Assembly (NCBI GenBank): GCA_029977865.1
Contig: JAPOKA010000005.1
Span: forward strand, 1-64,000
Length of the DNA stretch: 64,000 nucleotides
Source: a bacterium
GTDB taxonomy: Bacteria; Planctomycetota; Phycisphaerae; Phycisphaerales; SM1A02
Direction of reading: 5' to 3'
Part shown: piece after piece, positions 17,019-26,085 of the stretch
How the letters are laid out: every line of letters starts with the position of its first letter
How positions within the stretch are numbered: the stretch's first letter is position 1
Translations under genes and position numbers: made by a program
The notes under the pieces: generated by a model
What the model saw: only the letters and a program-made list of their open reading frames with translations
The model's database searches: none
Told to the model about the DNA's origin: nothing

Positions 17019-19250
17019 TCAGGCGGTCCAGTTCGAGAGCAGGATCGCGAGATCGCCGCCGTCGACATTGCCGCTGCCGTCGAGGTCCGCGACCGGATCG
17101 GCGGTGCCCCACGCCGAGAGCATGATGCTCAGGTCGGCGCCGTTGACGATGCCGTCGTTGTTGAGGTCGCCCGGGATGCCCGGGTCGTCGCAGCCGATGT
17201 TGCCCGAGACCTCGACGTACCAGTGGTTGTTGGGGAAGCCGATGTCGGCGAGGGCGATGAAGTCCGCCTGACCGCAGGCGTCCGACCGGTAGTAGGTCGG
17301 GCCGTCGGAGGTGGCGCCTCCCGCGAAGGTGGTGAAGCCGCTCGACTGCGCCGGAATGTCGAGGGTGACGACGAGGGTCTCGTCGCCAGTGAGCTCGACG
17401 CACACGGTCTCGCCGGTCACGGTGAGGTACTGGTCGTTTCCGGTGTAGAGGCCGACCGGGTAGGAGGCCAGCGGAACCAGTTCGCTCACCGAGGGCACGC
17501 CGCCCGATGGATCGATCCAGACGCCGATGGTTCCCTCGATGTACGGGCCCGAGTTGTCGAGGCCGAAGTTGACGCAGTCGAAGGAGTACGCGGCGCCGGT
17601 CTGGGTCTGGGGGAAGACCTTGGCATAGGAGTTCGCCCGCGTCACGCCGCCGCCCGCGCAGGCGATGCCGCCGGTCGCGACGCTGCTGTCGGGGCTGGTG
17701 GCGATGGGATTGGCACCCGGATTCTTGCAGACCTGCGGCGGAATCGCCGGCTCGAACGAGAAGGAGATGACGCCGGTGCCGGAGCCGCCCTGGTAACCGC
17801 CGAGCCGGATCAGGTACGACGTCTCCGCCTGCGCGATGAAGGAGAGCCGCGAGGTGCCGTCGAGGCATCCTTCGCCGTCCTCGTTGCAGGCCACGAAGAG
17901 CGGCTGCAACGCGTTGGGATCGAAGGTGCCGTCGCCGATGTCGTAGGCGGCGATCTTGGTGTCGAAGTTCGCCGCGTCGCACGTGCTCGCGGTCACCCGA
18001 CCGATCTCGGTGACGTCGATCCGATACCAGAGGTCGTTCCAGATCTGGTTGTCACCCTCGCCCGAACCGCACTGCGGCTGCAGCGGGCCGGTGGTGGTGG
18101 CCCCGGTCGAGTCGAAGGCCACCGAGGAGTCGGACACCACGAGGATGGCGCCGGTGGGGCAGTTGTTGGCCGGATAGTCGCCATCGGGGCAGACGTAGAG
18201 GCCGCAGAGTTCGCTCGCGGCCTCGACGCAAAGGTCGTCCCAGGCCACGACGCAGCAGTCGGGGAAGACTCCGCAGACGTTGCCGCAGCAGGCCGAGTTG
18301 GCGCAGCCGGGGGTTCCGTGCGCGACCGTGCAGGGCTCGACCGAGGAGACGCAGGGAGACGAACTGCCGGTGCCGTAGATGCGGAAGGGCAGGTCGTATG
18401 GCAAGAGGGTGCCGCCATCGGTCGGCGTGCTCCAGGTGTCGGTGGCCGCGGTGTAGAGGCGGCTGTTTCCTGCCGGGGCCTCGTCGGGTCCGCTCAAGGG
18501 CGGCACCCACGGACCGGAGGCGAGGCTGCCAGTCGCGCCGAACTCGACCCAGTAGATTCCCTCGGCGAGCTTGATGTTGAGGTCGTTGACGGCCAGCCGC
18601 ATGATCGGACGGTTGGTCGCATCGAAGGCGGTGGCACTGGTGCGGTAGATGCCGCTCCAGGCGGAGCCCGACAGCACGTTGGTGGTGGTGTCGCCCCAGA
18701 TCACCTGACCACCTTCGCCGGGCACGCCGTCCCAGATCTGGACGAAGGCGCCGGTGAAGCTCGACTCGGTGGTCGAGCCGGTCTGGTAGCCGAAGAACTC
18801 CAAACCGGTGATCTGCCAGCCGCCGGCGCCGACCACGAAGTCGTCGGCGCGGCGAAAACTCGGTCGATTGAAGTTGCCACCGTAGAGGCTCGACCCCGGT
18901 GAGATCGCGCTGACGTCGGCTCCGCCGGCGCCCGCACCGGGGTGGGTCACCACCGGGCCGTTGTCGTAGATCGCATCCGGCGGCGGCGGCTCGCAGTTGA
19001 AGAGCGTCTTCGCGTAGTCGACGCAGAACTGGTCCCAGGTGACGTCGCAGCAGAAGGCCTCGAACGCGCAGACCTCCTCGCAGCAGATCGGGATGTTGCA
19101 TCCCGGATCCGGGTGCACCTCGCGGCACTCGCCGGCTGCGTCGTCGCAGACGGGGAATCCACCGCCGCCGAAGGCCGTGCCGGCCACGGAGGCCGTCAGG
19201 ATGCCGGACCACCAGGAAAGACACCTCACCGAATCGATCTTGACCTTCAT
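17019..19250 (-). CDS. Large secreted Cys-rich protein with C-terminal dockerin-like repeats
   Basis: 743 aa. The start at 19250 has AAGGAG 6 bases upstream, and a signal peptide follows (about residues 1-28, ending GTAFGG). Two short Cys-rich units appear: CCEEVCAFEAFCCDVTWDQF early on, and a similar CCGNVCGVFPDCCVVAWDDL near residue 315. After each comes a beta-rich domain, one containing FRRADDFVVGAGGWQITGLE and another with TASTCDAANFDTKIAAYD, resembling planctomycete surface sandwich domains. The end holds two EF-hand/dockerin-like loops (DLNNDGIVNGADL and DLDGSGNVDGGDL). The upstream 260 bp to the chemoreceptor stop must hold its promoter. The function is probably extracellular binding or surface coat; no enzyme motif is seen. 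Confidence 0.82.
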   Translation of the reverse strand: MKVKIDSVRCLSWWSGILTASVAGTAFGGGGFPVCDDAAGECREVHPDPGCNIPICCEEVCAFEAFCCDVTWDQFCVDYAKTLFNCEPPPPDAIYDNGPVVTHPGAGAGGADVSAISPGSSLYGGNFNRPSFRRADDFVVGAGGWQITGLEFFGYQTGSTTESSFTGAFVQIWDGVPGEGGQVIWGDTTTNVLSGSAWSGIYRTSATAFDATNRPIMRLAVNDLNIKLAEGIYWVEFGATGSLASGPWVPPLSGPDEAPAGNSRLYTAATDTWSTPTDGGTLLPYDLPFRIYGTGSSSPCVSSVEPCTVAHGTPGCANSACCGNVCGVFPDCCVVAWDDLCVEAASELCGLYVCPDGDYPANNCPTGAILVVSDSSVAFDSTGATTTGPLQPQCGSGEGDNQIWNDLWYRIDVTEIGRVTASTCDAANFDTKIAAYDIGDGTFDPNALQPLFVACNEDGEGCLDGTSRLSFIAQAETSYLIRLGGYQGGSGTGVISFSFEPAIPPQVCKNPGANPIATSPDSSVATGGIACAGGGVTRANSYAKVFPQTQTGAAYSFDCVNFGLDNSGPYIEGTIGVWIDPSGGVPSVSELVPLASYPVGLYTGNDQYLTVTGETVCVELTGDETLVVTLDIPAQSSGFTTFAGGATSDGPTYYRSDACGQADFIALADIGFPNNHWYVEVSGNIGCDDPGIPGDLNNDGIVNGADLSIMLSAWGTADPVADLDGSGNVDGGDLAILLSNWTA

Positions 19251-19510
19251 GCCCTGCTCCTTAGGTCGAGGCGACCGCCCCGAGGCTCCTCTACCCGACA
19301 CTCCCCCACGAGGGATGCGGCGGGACTGCACCACGCGAGGCGAATCCGCGGCGCGGACTCCCTGCAGTTGCATTCATCAACGTACTTCAGTCGGCCGCCG
19401 ATTCCACCACCCGGTCGAGCAATCGGACCAAAATGAGAGCCGGCCAAGCCCCGTTGGCCAAACCGGGCACGTCAAACATGGGGACCCAAACGCGGGCGGA
19501 GACCGCCGGC

Positions 19511-21565
19511 TCAGACTCGGAACTGGTCGATGACCCCGCGAAGGCTGGAGAGTGCCTTCTGAAGCGCCTCGGCCGACTGGCCGAACTCGCGAACGCTCTC
19601 GGCGCTCTGGCGGGCCCGCTCCCGCAGGCGGCCCATCGCCGAGTCGATCTGCTGGGCTCCGGCCGACTGCTCGCGCACGCCCGAGTCGAGGGTCGAGTAG
19701 CGCTCGGCGGTCGAGTCGACATGCTCGATGATGCGGGACATCTGGCCCCCGATCGAGTCGACCTCTTCGACGCCGCTGCGGACCTGCTCGGCGAAGCGGT
19801 CCATCTCCATGACGCCGGCGGAGACCGCCGACTGCATCTGCGCCACCATCCGCTCGATGTCGAGGGTGGCGCCCGCGGCCTGATCGGCGAGCCGTCTGAT
19901 CTCGCGGGCGACGACGAGGAAGCCGCGGCCGTACTCGCCGGCCTTCTCCGCCTCGATTGCTGCGTTCACCGAGAGCAGGTTGGTCTGGTCCGCGACCTTG
20001 GTGATGGTGGTGACGATGGCGGTGATGCCGCCGGCCTTCTCGTTGATGGCCGCGAGCTTCTCGGCGATGGAGCCGGTGGCGTCTTCGAGCGTTCGCATCG
20101 AGGTGCGCATGCCCTCGAGGCTGCTTCGGCCCTTCCCGGCAAGCGCGGCGGCGTCGGTGGTCATCACACGGATCTCGTCCATGGTCGAGACCAGAGCCTC
20201 GCCGGTCCGGTTGATCTGGTGCACCGCCGCTGCGACCTCGGTGGAGGAGCTCTCGAACTCGCTGGCGGTCTCTTCCTGCTGCCGGCCCGCCGCCGCGACC
20301 TCGGTGCAGGCGGTGTGCAGGCTGATGGCGGCGCTCTTGATCCGGCCCACCATCTCGACGAGGCCCGTTCGCATGGTGCCGAGGGTTCGCAGCAGGATTC
20401 CAGCCTCGTCCGGCATGTCGCAGGCGTAGACCTCGCGGGAGAGGTCGCCCTGGGAGACGTGCCCGGCGGCTTCGACGGCTTGCCGGATCCGCCGGGTGAA
20501 TCGCGACACGATGGTCACCAGCAGCGTCACCACCCCACCCAGAGCGACGATCGAGCTGCTGGCGATCCAGATGGTCTCGCGAACGATGGGTCCGGTGATC
20601 TCTGCGGAAGGCCTCGAGACGATCACCGTCCAGTTGCCGGTGGCGAGGGTGGCCCAGGCCCAGTAGGTCGACTCGCCGGTGAGCGGATCGGCCTCGATGG
20701 AAAGTCGAGCCCGCGGGGTCGGCTCGAGCATCGGCGCGAAGGTCTCGGCGAAGGCGGTGTCGGCGACGGCCTTGGTCTGCAGCGGGGTCTCGCCGCCCTC
20801 GACGTCGCCGGGCAGGCTGGTGGCCACGAACTTCCCTCGACCCGAGACGAGATAGACGTTGGCCTCGTCGGCCTCGGCGTAGCGGATCACCTCGGAGCGC
20901 AGCAGCGCAAGGCTGCGGTCGACGGCGCCGATTCCCACGAACTTGCCGTCGATGATGATCGGCCAGGTCTGCTCGACGATGAGATCGCCGTCGTAGAAGT
21001 ACGGCTCCGTGATCATCGGGGCAGCCTTGCCGGTGGCGAGGTACTGCCGCTTGGCCCCGTCGTAGTAGAGGCTGGTGTCCATGTCGACGAGCGGCTTGAG
21101 GCCGATCGCCCCGCCCCGGTTTGGATCGCGGAACCAGTAGGGGATGTAGCGGCCGGACTCGTCCATGGTGCCGTTGCCGCCGTCGGTGCGGAGGCTCTCC
21201 GCGTCCTTGCCGTCGGCGTTGGGCTCGTAGCCGACGTAGACCGAGAGCGCCCAGGGATTCGCCTCGGTGAGCTGCCGCAGGACCTCGGTGGTGAGTCGGC
21301 GCATGCCGAACATCCCCGCCGCCTGCGACACCGCGACGGACCGAGCCATCTCGATGGCGTCGTGGCCGCCGCGGTCCAGGAGCAGCGCGGTCTCGGTCGC
21401 GTGCTGCAGCAGCGTGGACTCGGCCTGCTCGATCAGCGACTCGTAGCGATTGAACGCGCCGACCACGATCGCACCGGCGAGCACCAGGGCGGTGGGCACG
21501 ATGCCGAAGATCACGGTGCGGCCGAGCAGGCCGTCCCGGAAGCGGGGCTGGACCGAGGTGCTCAT
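19511..21565 (-). CDS. Methyl-accepting chemotaxis protein with dCache sensor
   Basis: 684 aa. A first membrane helix (about residues 17-38) is followed by a periplasmic double-Cache domain (about 45-335) with PYFYDGDLIVEQTWPII, typical of small-molecule sensors. A second membrane helix (about 340-365) leads to a HAMP linker around GHVSQGDLSREVY. The cytoplasmic signalling tip contains NLLSVNAAIEAEKAGEYGRG and FLVVAREIRRLADQAAGAT, which bind CheA and CheW. The ligand is unknown; dCache receptors commonly bind amino acids, amines or carboxylates. The aguA-aguB polyamine genes lie directly upstream on the same strand (55 bp gap), so an amine ligand is possible but unproven. No che genes are in the window. 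Confidence 0.93.
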   Translation of the reverse strand: MSTSVQPRFRDGLLGRTVIFGIVPTALVLAGAIVVGAFNRYESLIEQAESTLLQHATETALLLDRGGHDAIEMARSVAVSQAAGMFGMRRLTTEVLRQLTEANPWALSVYVGYEPNADGKDAESLRTDGGNGTMDESGRYIPYWFRDPNRGGAIGLKPLVDMDTSLYYDGAKRQYLATGKAAPMITEPYFYDGDLIVEQTWPIIIDGKFVGIGAVDRSLALLRSEVIRYAEADEANVYLVSGRGKFVATSLPGDVEGGETPLQTKAVADTAFAETFAPMLEPTPRARLSIEADPLTGESTYWAWATLATGNWTVIVSRPSAEITGPIVRETIWIASSSIVALGGVVTLLVTIVSRFTRRIRQAVEAAGHVSQGDLSREVYACDMPDEAGILLRTLGTMRTGLVEMVGRIKSAAISLHTACTEVAAAGRQQEETASEFESSSTEVAAAVHQINRTGEALVSTMDEIRVMTTDAAALAGKGRSSLEGMRTSMRTLEDATGSIAEKLAAINEKAGGITAIVTTITKVADQTNLLSVNAAIEAEKAGEYGRGFLVVAREIRRLADQAAGATLDIERMVAQMQSAVSAGVMEMDRFAEQVRSGVEEVDSIGGQMSRIIEHVDSTAERYSTLDSGVREQSAGAQQIDSAMGRLRERARQSAESVREFGQSAEALQKALSSLRGVIDQFRV

Positions 21566-21620
21566 GAGCGGTGGTTATCGCCCGAATCGCTCGCCCAACC
21601 CCAACCGCCGCGGCGGTTGC

Positions 21621-22673
21621 CTACCGCGGCGAGGCGGGCTGCTGGCAACTGAGGCAGTGGAGGCTGCCGAGACCGACCACGAGATTCCGGGCCATCACCG
21701 CCACGGCGGAAAGTCCCGAGGCCTCCTCGAGCCGCCGGCAGGCGAGGTCGTCGCTGCGGCTTCCGAAGACCGGCACGAAGATCCGCCCGTTCGCGATCAG
21801 GAAGTTGGCGTGGCTCGCCGGCAGCATCCTTCTTCCGCCGGGACCGAATCGGTCGGCGGGGAAGTCGTAGTGGATCGGTGTGGGGCTTGGCAGCGGCACC
21901 ACTTCGATCGGCTCGCCGCGAGCGTCGCGGGCCCGCGCAAGCACTTCGCGATTGGCGGCGAGAATGGTGTGGTCGGGATGCCCGGGCGGCGCCTCGACCG
22001 CGGCCACCACGCCCGGCGCCACGAAGCGGGCGATGTCGTCGATGTGGCCGTCGGTGTCGTCGCCCTCGATTCCGCCGGGGAGCCACACGATGGTGCTGAC
22101 GCCGAGGCTCTCGCGAAGGAGAGACTCGATGCCGGATCGCTCGAGGTCGGGATTGCGATTCTGGTTCCCGAGGCATTGCGCGGTGACGAGCAGGGTGCCG
22201 AGCCCATCGGTCTCGATCGATCCGCCTTCGAGCACCTGCGACTGCTCCCACATCGGGATCCGCAGCCGCCGTGCGATTTCAGCGGGCACCGCGTCGTCGA
22301 GGGTGCGGGGCTCGTACTTGTCGCCCCAGCCGTTGAAGCGGAAGGCCTGTGCGGCCACGCCGCGCTCGGGATGCACCAGGAACACCGGGCCGAAGTCGCG
22401 GATCCAGCTGTCGTTGGTCGGGATCCCCATCGACGCGGTCTCGCGCACCTCGACCACCTCGCGGAGCCTCGCCGCGAAGTTGTCCCACTCGACTCCGGCC
22501 GGTTCGAGGCAGCCAGGCCAGGTCTCTTCGTTGTGAGGCCTGACCAGCCAGACTGCTTCAAGCGGTTCCCATTCGGCGGGAAACCGGAACCCCGCGGCAG
22601 CGGCGGAGCCTTCGAGGCGCAGGTCCGACGGGATCGCGGCATCGGGAGCGGTGGTCTGGCTTGCGTCGGTCAT
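21621..22673 (-). CDS. aguA: Agmatine deiminase
   Basis: 350 aa, the normal size for the porphyromonas-type peptidyl-arginine deiminase/agmatine deiminase family. It converts agmatine to N-carbamoylputrescine and ammonia. Visible catalytic elements are NDSWIRDFGP (substrate Asp), GDDTDGHIDDIARF (catalytic His) and the C-terminal LHCLSCQQP with the nucleophile probably at Cys340. EGGSIETDG is the other family signature. The next enzyme of the route, aguB, is 23 bp upstream on the same strand. The pair makes putrescine by the plant-like ADI route, provided agmatine is available. No arginine decarboxylase is in the window. Confidence 0.93.
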   Translation of the reverse strand: MTDASQTTAPDAAIPSDLRLEGSAAAAGFRFPAEWEPLEAVWLVRPHNEETWPGCLEPAGVEWDNFAARLREVVEVRETASMGIPTNDSWIRDFGPVFLVHPERGVAAQAFRFNGWGDKYEPRTLDDAVPAEIARRLRIPMWEQSQVLEGGSIETDGLGTLLVTAQCLGNQNRNPDLERSGIESLLRESLGVSTIVWLPGGIEGDDTDGHIDDIARFVAPGVVAAVEAPPGHPDHTILAANREVLARARDARGEPIEVVPLPSPTPIHYDFPADRFGPGGRRMLPASHANFLIANGRIFVPVFGSRSDDLACRRLEEASGLSAVAVMARNLVVGLGSLHCLSCQQPASPR

Positions 22674-22696
22674 GGCGGAAGCGGACGCGGGCGGGA

Positions 22697-23593
22697 TCAG
22701 GTGTCGAGCAGGCGGCTGGTGATTCCACCGTAGGCGTCGATGCGGCGGTCGCGCAGGAACGGCCAGCCGCGACGAAGCTCCTCGATGCGTCGGAGGTCGC
22801 ACGGCACCACCAGCGCCTCGGGATCCCGGGTCGAGGCTTCGGCGATCACCTGCCCGCCCGGTTCGCAGACGAGGCTGGTCCCCCAGAACTCGAGTTCGCC
22901 TTCGGTGCCCACTCGGTTGATCGCGGCGACGAACACGCCGTTGGCGATGGCGTGGGCGCGGTGCATCACCATCCACGCCTCGCGCTGCTGCAGGCGATCT
23001 TCGGCCGTCTCGCCGTGCCACCAGCCGATCGCGGTGGGGTAGATCAGGATCTCCGCACCCTTGAGCGCGGTGAGGCGAGCCGCTTCGGGATACCACTGAT
23101 CCCAGCAGACCAGCAGTCCGGCCTTGGCCTTGCCGTCGATCACCTGCCAGCCGAGATCGCCGGGGGTGAAGTAGAACTTCTCGAAGAAGCGCGGATCGTC
23201 GGGGATGTGCATCTTGCGATAGCGACCGACGAGTGCGCCGCTCGGATCGAAGTACACGCTGGTGTTGTGGTAGACCCCCGCGGCCCGCCGCTCGAAGAGG
23301 CTTCCCGCGACCTCGACCTCGAGTTCCTTGGCGAGTTCGGCGAGGAAGGCCGAGGTCTCGCCGGGAATGGGATCGGCGAGGTCCATGAGCGACGCGTCCT
23401 CCTGCTGGCAGAAGTAGGCGCCGGCGAAGAGCTCCTGGGTGCAGAGGATCTCCGCACCGCGCGAGACCGCGTCACGAGCGAGCTCGCGAACCCGCGCAAA
23501 GACTTCGCTTCGCGGCGTCTCCGGTCCCGCCGCGTGCTGCAGCAGGCCGAGGGTGACGCTTCGAGGTCGGGGTGCGGCGGGCGGGGTCGGCAT
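22697..23593 (-). CDS. aguB: N-carbamoylputrescine amidohydrolase
   Basis: 298 aa, a nitrilase-superfamily enzyme that hydrolyses N-carbamoylputrescine to putrescine, CO2 and ammonia. The Glu-Lys-Cys triad is readable: Glu54 in TQELFAGAYF, Lys127 in RYRKMHIPDDP, and Cys163 in LLVCWDQWYPE. FFEKFYFTPGD and AIGWWHGE are characteristic of the AguB subgroup rather than of general nitrilases. The start MPTPPAAP is the first Met before similarity; the longer open frame upstream is not family-like. It is first of a two-gene unit with aguA. Confidence 0.94.
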   Translation of the reverse strand: MPTPPAAPRPRSVTLGLLQHAAGPETPRSEVFARVRELARDAVSRGAEILCTQELFAGAYFCQQEDASLMDLADPIPGETSAFLAELAKELEVEVAGSLFERRAAGVYHNTSVYFDPSGALVGRYRKMHIPDDPRFFEKFYFTPGDLGWQVIDGKAKAGLLVCWDQWYPEAARLTALKGAEILIYPTAIGWWHGETAEDRLQQREAWMVMHRAHAIANGVFVAAINRVGTEGELEFWGTSLVCEPGGQVIAEASTRDPEALVVPCDLRRIEELRRGWPFLRDRRIDAYGGITSRLLDT

Positions 23594-23631
23594 GGCGGGG
23601 CGGAGTGTAGGAGACCCGCGGGTCGGCGGGA

Positions 23632-24831
23632 TCAGCCGCGGCTCATGCCGTGGCGAGCCGCCGCGAAGTCGATGGCGGCGAGGAAGCCCGCGACCATGCC
23701 CTCGACGTTGCGTGCGTCGGGACCGGTGACGGTGGCGAGCGCCGCGTCGGCGAGTCGCCGATGCAGGGTGGAGTCCTCGAGCACCGCGGCGAGCCGCGAG
23801 GCGAGATCGGCTGCGTCGCCGTGGCGGAAGGTGAATCCGTTTTCGCCGGGCCGCAGCGTCTCGAACTCGGGCATCTGGATCTCGGTGCGGTCGGAGGTGA
23901 TCACCGGCAGGCCGTACCCGAAGGCGTGGAAGATGCTGAGGCCGATCGCGCCGGGATGGACGAGGCACGATGCCGAGACCGCCCAGGGCGCGATCGTCGG
24001 CTCGTCGTAGATCGCGCCGAGGAACCGGACCGCCGACTCCACGCCGCGCGCGCGGGCGAGCTGCTCGAGCGAGCTGCGCTCGCCGCCGTCGCCGACGAAG
24101 GCCAGTTGCGCCGGAATGCTCCGACGCAGGATCGCCAGCGCCTCGATCGCGAGGTCCGGTCGCTTCTCCGCCTCGAGCCGGGCGAGGTAGAGCAGCAGCG
24201 GATCGCTGCCGAGACCGTGCTCGTGACGAAAGGCCGCGAGCCGGTCGGGATCGCGGCGCCACCGCGAGGCGGCCGCGGCGATCGCCGCCTGATCGATGGC
24301 GTTGGGGGCGATGAAGAGGCGCTCGGGCGGGAAGCCGTCTGCGATCAGACGATCCCGTCCGCTCGGACCGTAGAGCAGGAAGGCATCGGCGGCGTTGCGG
24401 TCGCGGCGGCGGCGCAGGTCGCCGAGCAGGCTGTGGGCAGTGCCGAATCCGTGACCCCAGAGGATGGTGCCGGCGTTCCGCCTTCTCGCTGCCGCGACCG
24501 CGCGACCAAGATCAAGCGAACGGGAGTTCCAGCTCTGAATCACCACGTCGCCCCGCTGCGCCGCCGTGACCGAGCCGGACTGCCAGAAGAACGGCCCGAA
24601 CCAGCGGACCGGCGCGGGTTCGATCCGCAGGCCCGGCGCTTCGGTCACTCCCCGCAGCGATCCGGTCTGCGACTTGGAGTCGGCCCAGACGGTGAGGTCG
24701 ATCCCCGGTGCCTTCGCGAGGGCCTGAAACACCGGCACTCGATAGGCCGGCACGATCGGCTGCACCAGATGGACGGAGAGGGTCATCGCAGTCATGGGCG
24801 CGGAAGTCGAAGTCGGACGACCCGGCATCAT
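23632..24831 (-). CDS. Glycosyltransferase family 4, paralogue A of a tandem pair
   Basis: 399 aa from the ATG overlapping the upstream gene's stop (ATGA, 24828-24831); Met codons at 24795 and 24786 are closer to the conserved start and are possible alternatives. It is a GT-B enzyme: LYLARLEAEKRPDLAIEAL opens the donor domain, FVGDGGERSSLEQLA is the nucleotide-binding part, and LSIFHAFGYGLPVITSD is the catalytic E-x7-E region with the usual first Glu replaced. It shares many blocks with the next gene, including SWNSRSLDL, TILWGHGFG, APNAIDQAAI and a C-terminal FAAARHG. The two clearly arose by duplication. Donor and acceptor are unknown. Confidence 0.82.
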   Translation of the reverse strand: MMPGRPTSTSAPMTAMTLSVHLVQPIVPAYRVPVFQALAKAPGIDLTVWADSKSQTGSLRGVTEAPGLRIEPAPVRWFGPFFWQSGSVTAAQRGDVVIQSWNSRSLDLGRAVAAARRRNAGTILWGHGFGTAHSLLGDLRRRRDRNAADAFLLYGPSGRDRLIADGFPPERLFIAPNAIDQAAIAAAASRWRRDPDRLAAFRHEHGLGSDPLLLYLARLEAEKRPDLAIEALAILRRSIPAQLAFVGDGGERSSLEQLARARGVESAVRFLGAIYDEPTIAPWAVSASCLVHPGAIGLSIFHAFGYGLPVITSDRTEIQMPEFETLRPGENGFTFRHGDAADLASRLAAVLEDSTLHRRLADAALATVTGPDARNVEGMVAGFLAAIDFAAARHGMSRG

Positions 24832-26060
24832 CGACCCGAAGGAGCCTCGGTCCCGACTTCGCGTCTGCGTCCGTGGCGAGCCGCGGCGAAGTCGATCGCC
24901 TCGACGAAGCCGGCGACCATCGCCTCGATGTTGCGCCCATTCGGGCCGGTGACGGTTGCGAGTGCCGCCGCGGACATCGCCCGCCGGCGCTCGTCGTCGC
25001 CAAGAAGCCCGAGGATCCTTGCGGCGAGATCGTCGGCATTGCCATGGCGGAAGAACCTGCCGTTGCGGCCCTCCTCGAGGATCTCGACCTCCGGCCCGTG
25101 CAGCGTCATGCGATCGGTGGTGAGCACCGGGAGCCCGTAGCCGAAGGCGTGCATGAGGCTCAGGCCGATGCCACCCGGGTGTACGAGCAGGCTTGCCGAG
25201 AGTGCCCACGGTGCGATTCGATCCTCTTCGTAGACCGCACCGGCAAATCGCACTCGTTCGCGCACACCGCAGCGATCGACCGCGGCTTCGACCTCGGCCC
25301 GGGCCGAACCGTCGCCGATCAGGACCAGCGTGACATCGGGACTCGCTCGGGCGACCGTTGCCAGGGCCTCGACGAGGAGGCTCGGGTGCTTGTCGGGCTC
25401 GAGCCGCGAGAGATAGAGGATCACCGGGCCGTCGAGACGCTGCTCGCGGCGAAAGGCTGCGAGGTCCTCGGGCCGGCTCTGCCACCCGCGGGCCGCTTCG
25501 CTGATCGCCGCCTGATCGATGGCGTTGGGGGCCGCGAACACTCGCTCCGCGGGAATGCCCATTTCGATCACCCGATGCCGCATGCTCGGCCCGTAGACGA
25601 GCACCGCGTCTGCTCGCCTCGCGGTGCGGATCCTTGTCCGGTCACCGAACCATGGACTCCGCTTGCCGAAGCCGTGTCCCCACAGGATGGTCCCCACGCC
25701 GCGATGCCGCGCGGCTCGCAGCGCGAAGGAGAGATCGAGCGAACGCGAATTCCAGCTCAGGACCACCACGCCTGCACCGGTCGCCTTGGCTGCACGAATC
25801 GAGCCCGTCTGCCAGCAGAACGGTCCGAGCGTGGCGGTGGGGGCCTGGTGGGTCGCGCAGGGCAGTGCCGACTCGGGTACGGCCTTGGAGAAGTCGGCCC
25901 AGACCGAGAGCGAGAGCCCGGGGACCGCAGCCAGCGTCGCCACCAGCGGCTGCCGATAGGGCATGATTCGCCGTTGGACGAGATGGACCGGGAGATTCGG
26001 CACGGCGGGAGCGGGATTCGGATGGTGGTCGGACCGATGTAGAGCGTGACTGGAGAGCAC
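24828..26060 (-). CDS. Glycosyltransferase family 4, paralogue B of a tandem pair
   Basis: 410 aa from the ATG at 26060; a GTG at 26003 (392 aa) just before the conserved opening PVHLVQRRIMPYR would leave more room for the promoter shared with the divergent epimerase gene. Domain order and motifs match paralogue A: SWNSRSLDL, TILWGHGFG, APNAIDQAAI, LYLSRLEPDKHPSLLVEAL, VLIGDGSARAEVE and LSLMHAFGYGLPVLTTD. The shared opening (LVQ...YR.P......PG) and the closing FAAARHG show that the whole gene was duplicated. It likely acts in the same glycan pathway as paralogue A, perhaps adding successive similar sugars (inference). Confidence 0.82.
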   Translation of the reverse strand: MLSSHALHRSDHHPNPAPAVPNLPVHLVQRRIMPYRQPLVATLAAVPGLSLSVWADFSKAVPESALPCATHQAPTATLGPFCWQTGSIRAAKATGAGVVVLSWNSRSLDLSFALRAARHRGVGTILWGHGFGKRSPWFGDRTRIRTARRADAVLVYGPSMRHRVIEMGIPAERVFAAPNAIDQAAISEAARGWQSRPEDLAAFRREQRLDGPVILYLSRLEPDKHPSLLVEALATVARASPDVTLVLIGDGSARAEVEAAVDRCGVRERVRFAGAVYEEDRIAPWALSASLLVHPGGIGLSLMHAFGYGLPVLTTDRMTLHGPEVEILEEGRNGRFFRHGNADDLAARILGLLGDDERRRAMSAAALATVTGPNGRNIEAMVAGFVEAIDFAAARHGRRREVGTEAPSGR

Positions 26061-26085
26061 GGACCCGACCCACTGGATTGGAGCT

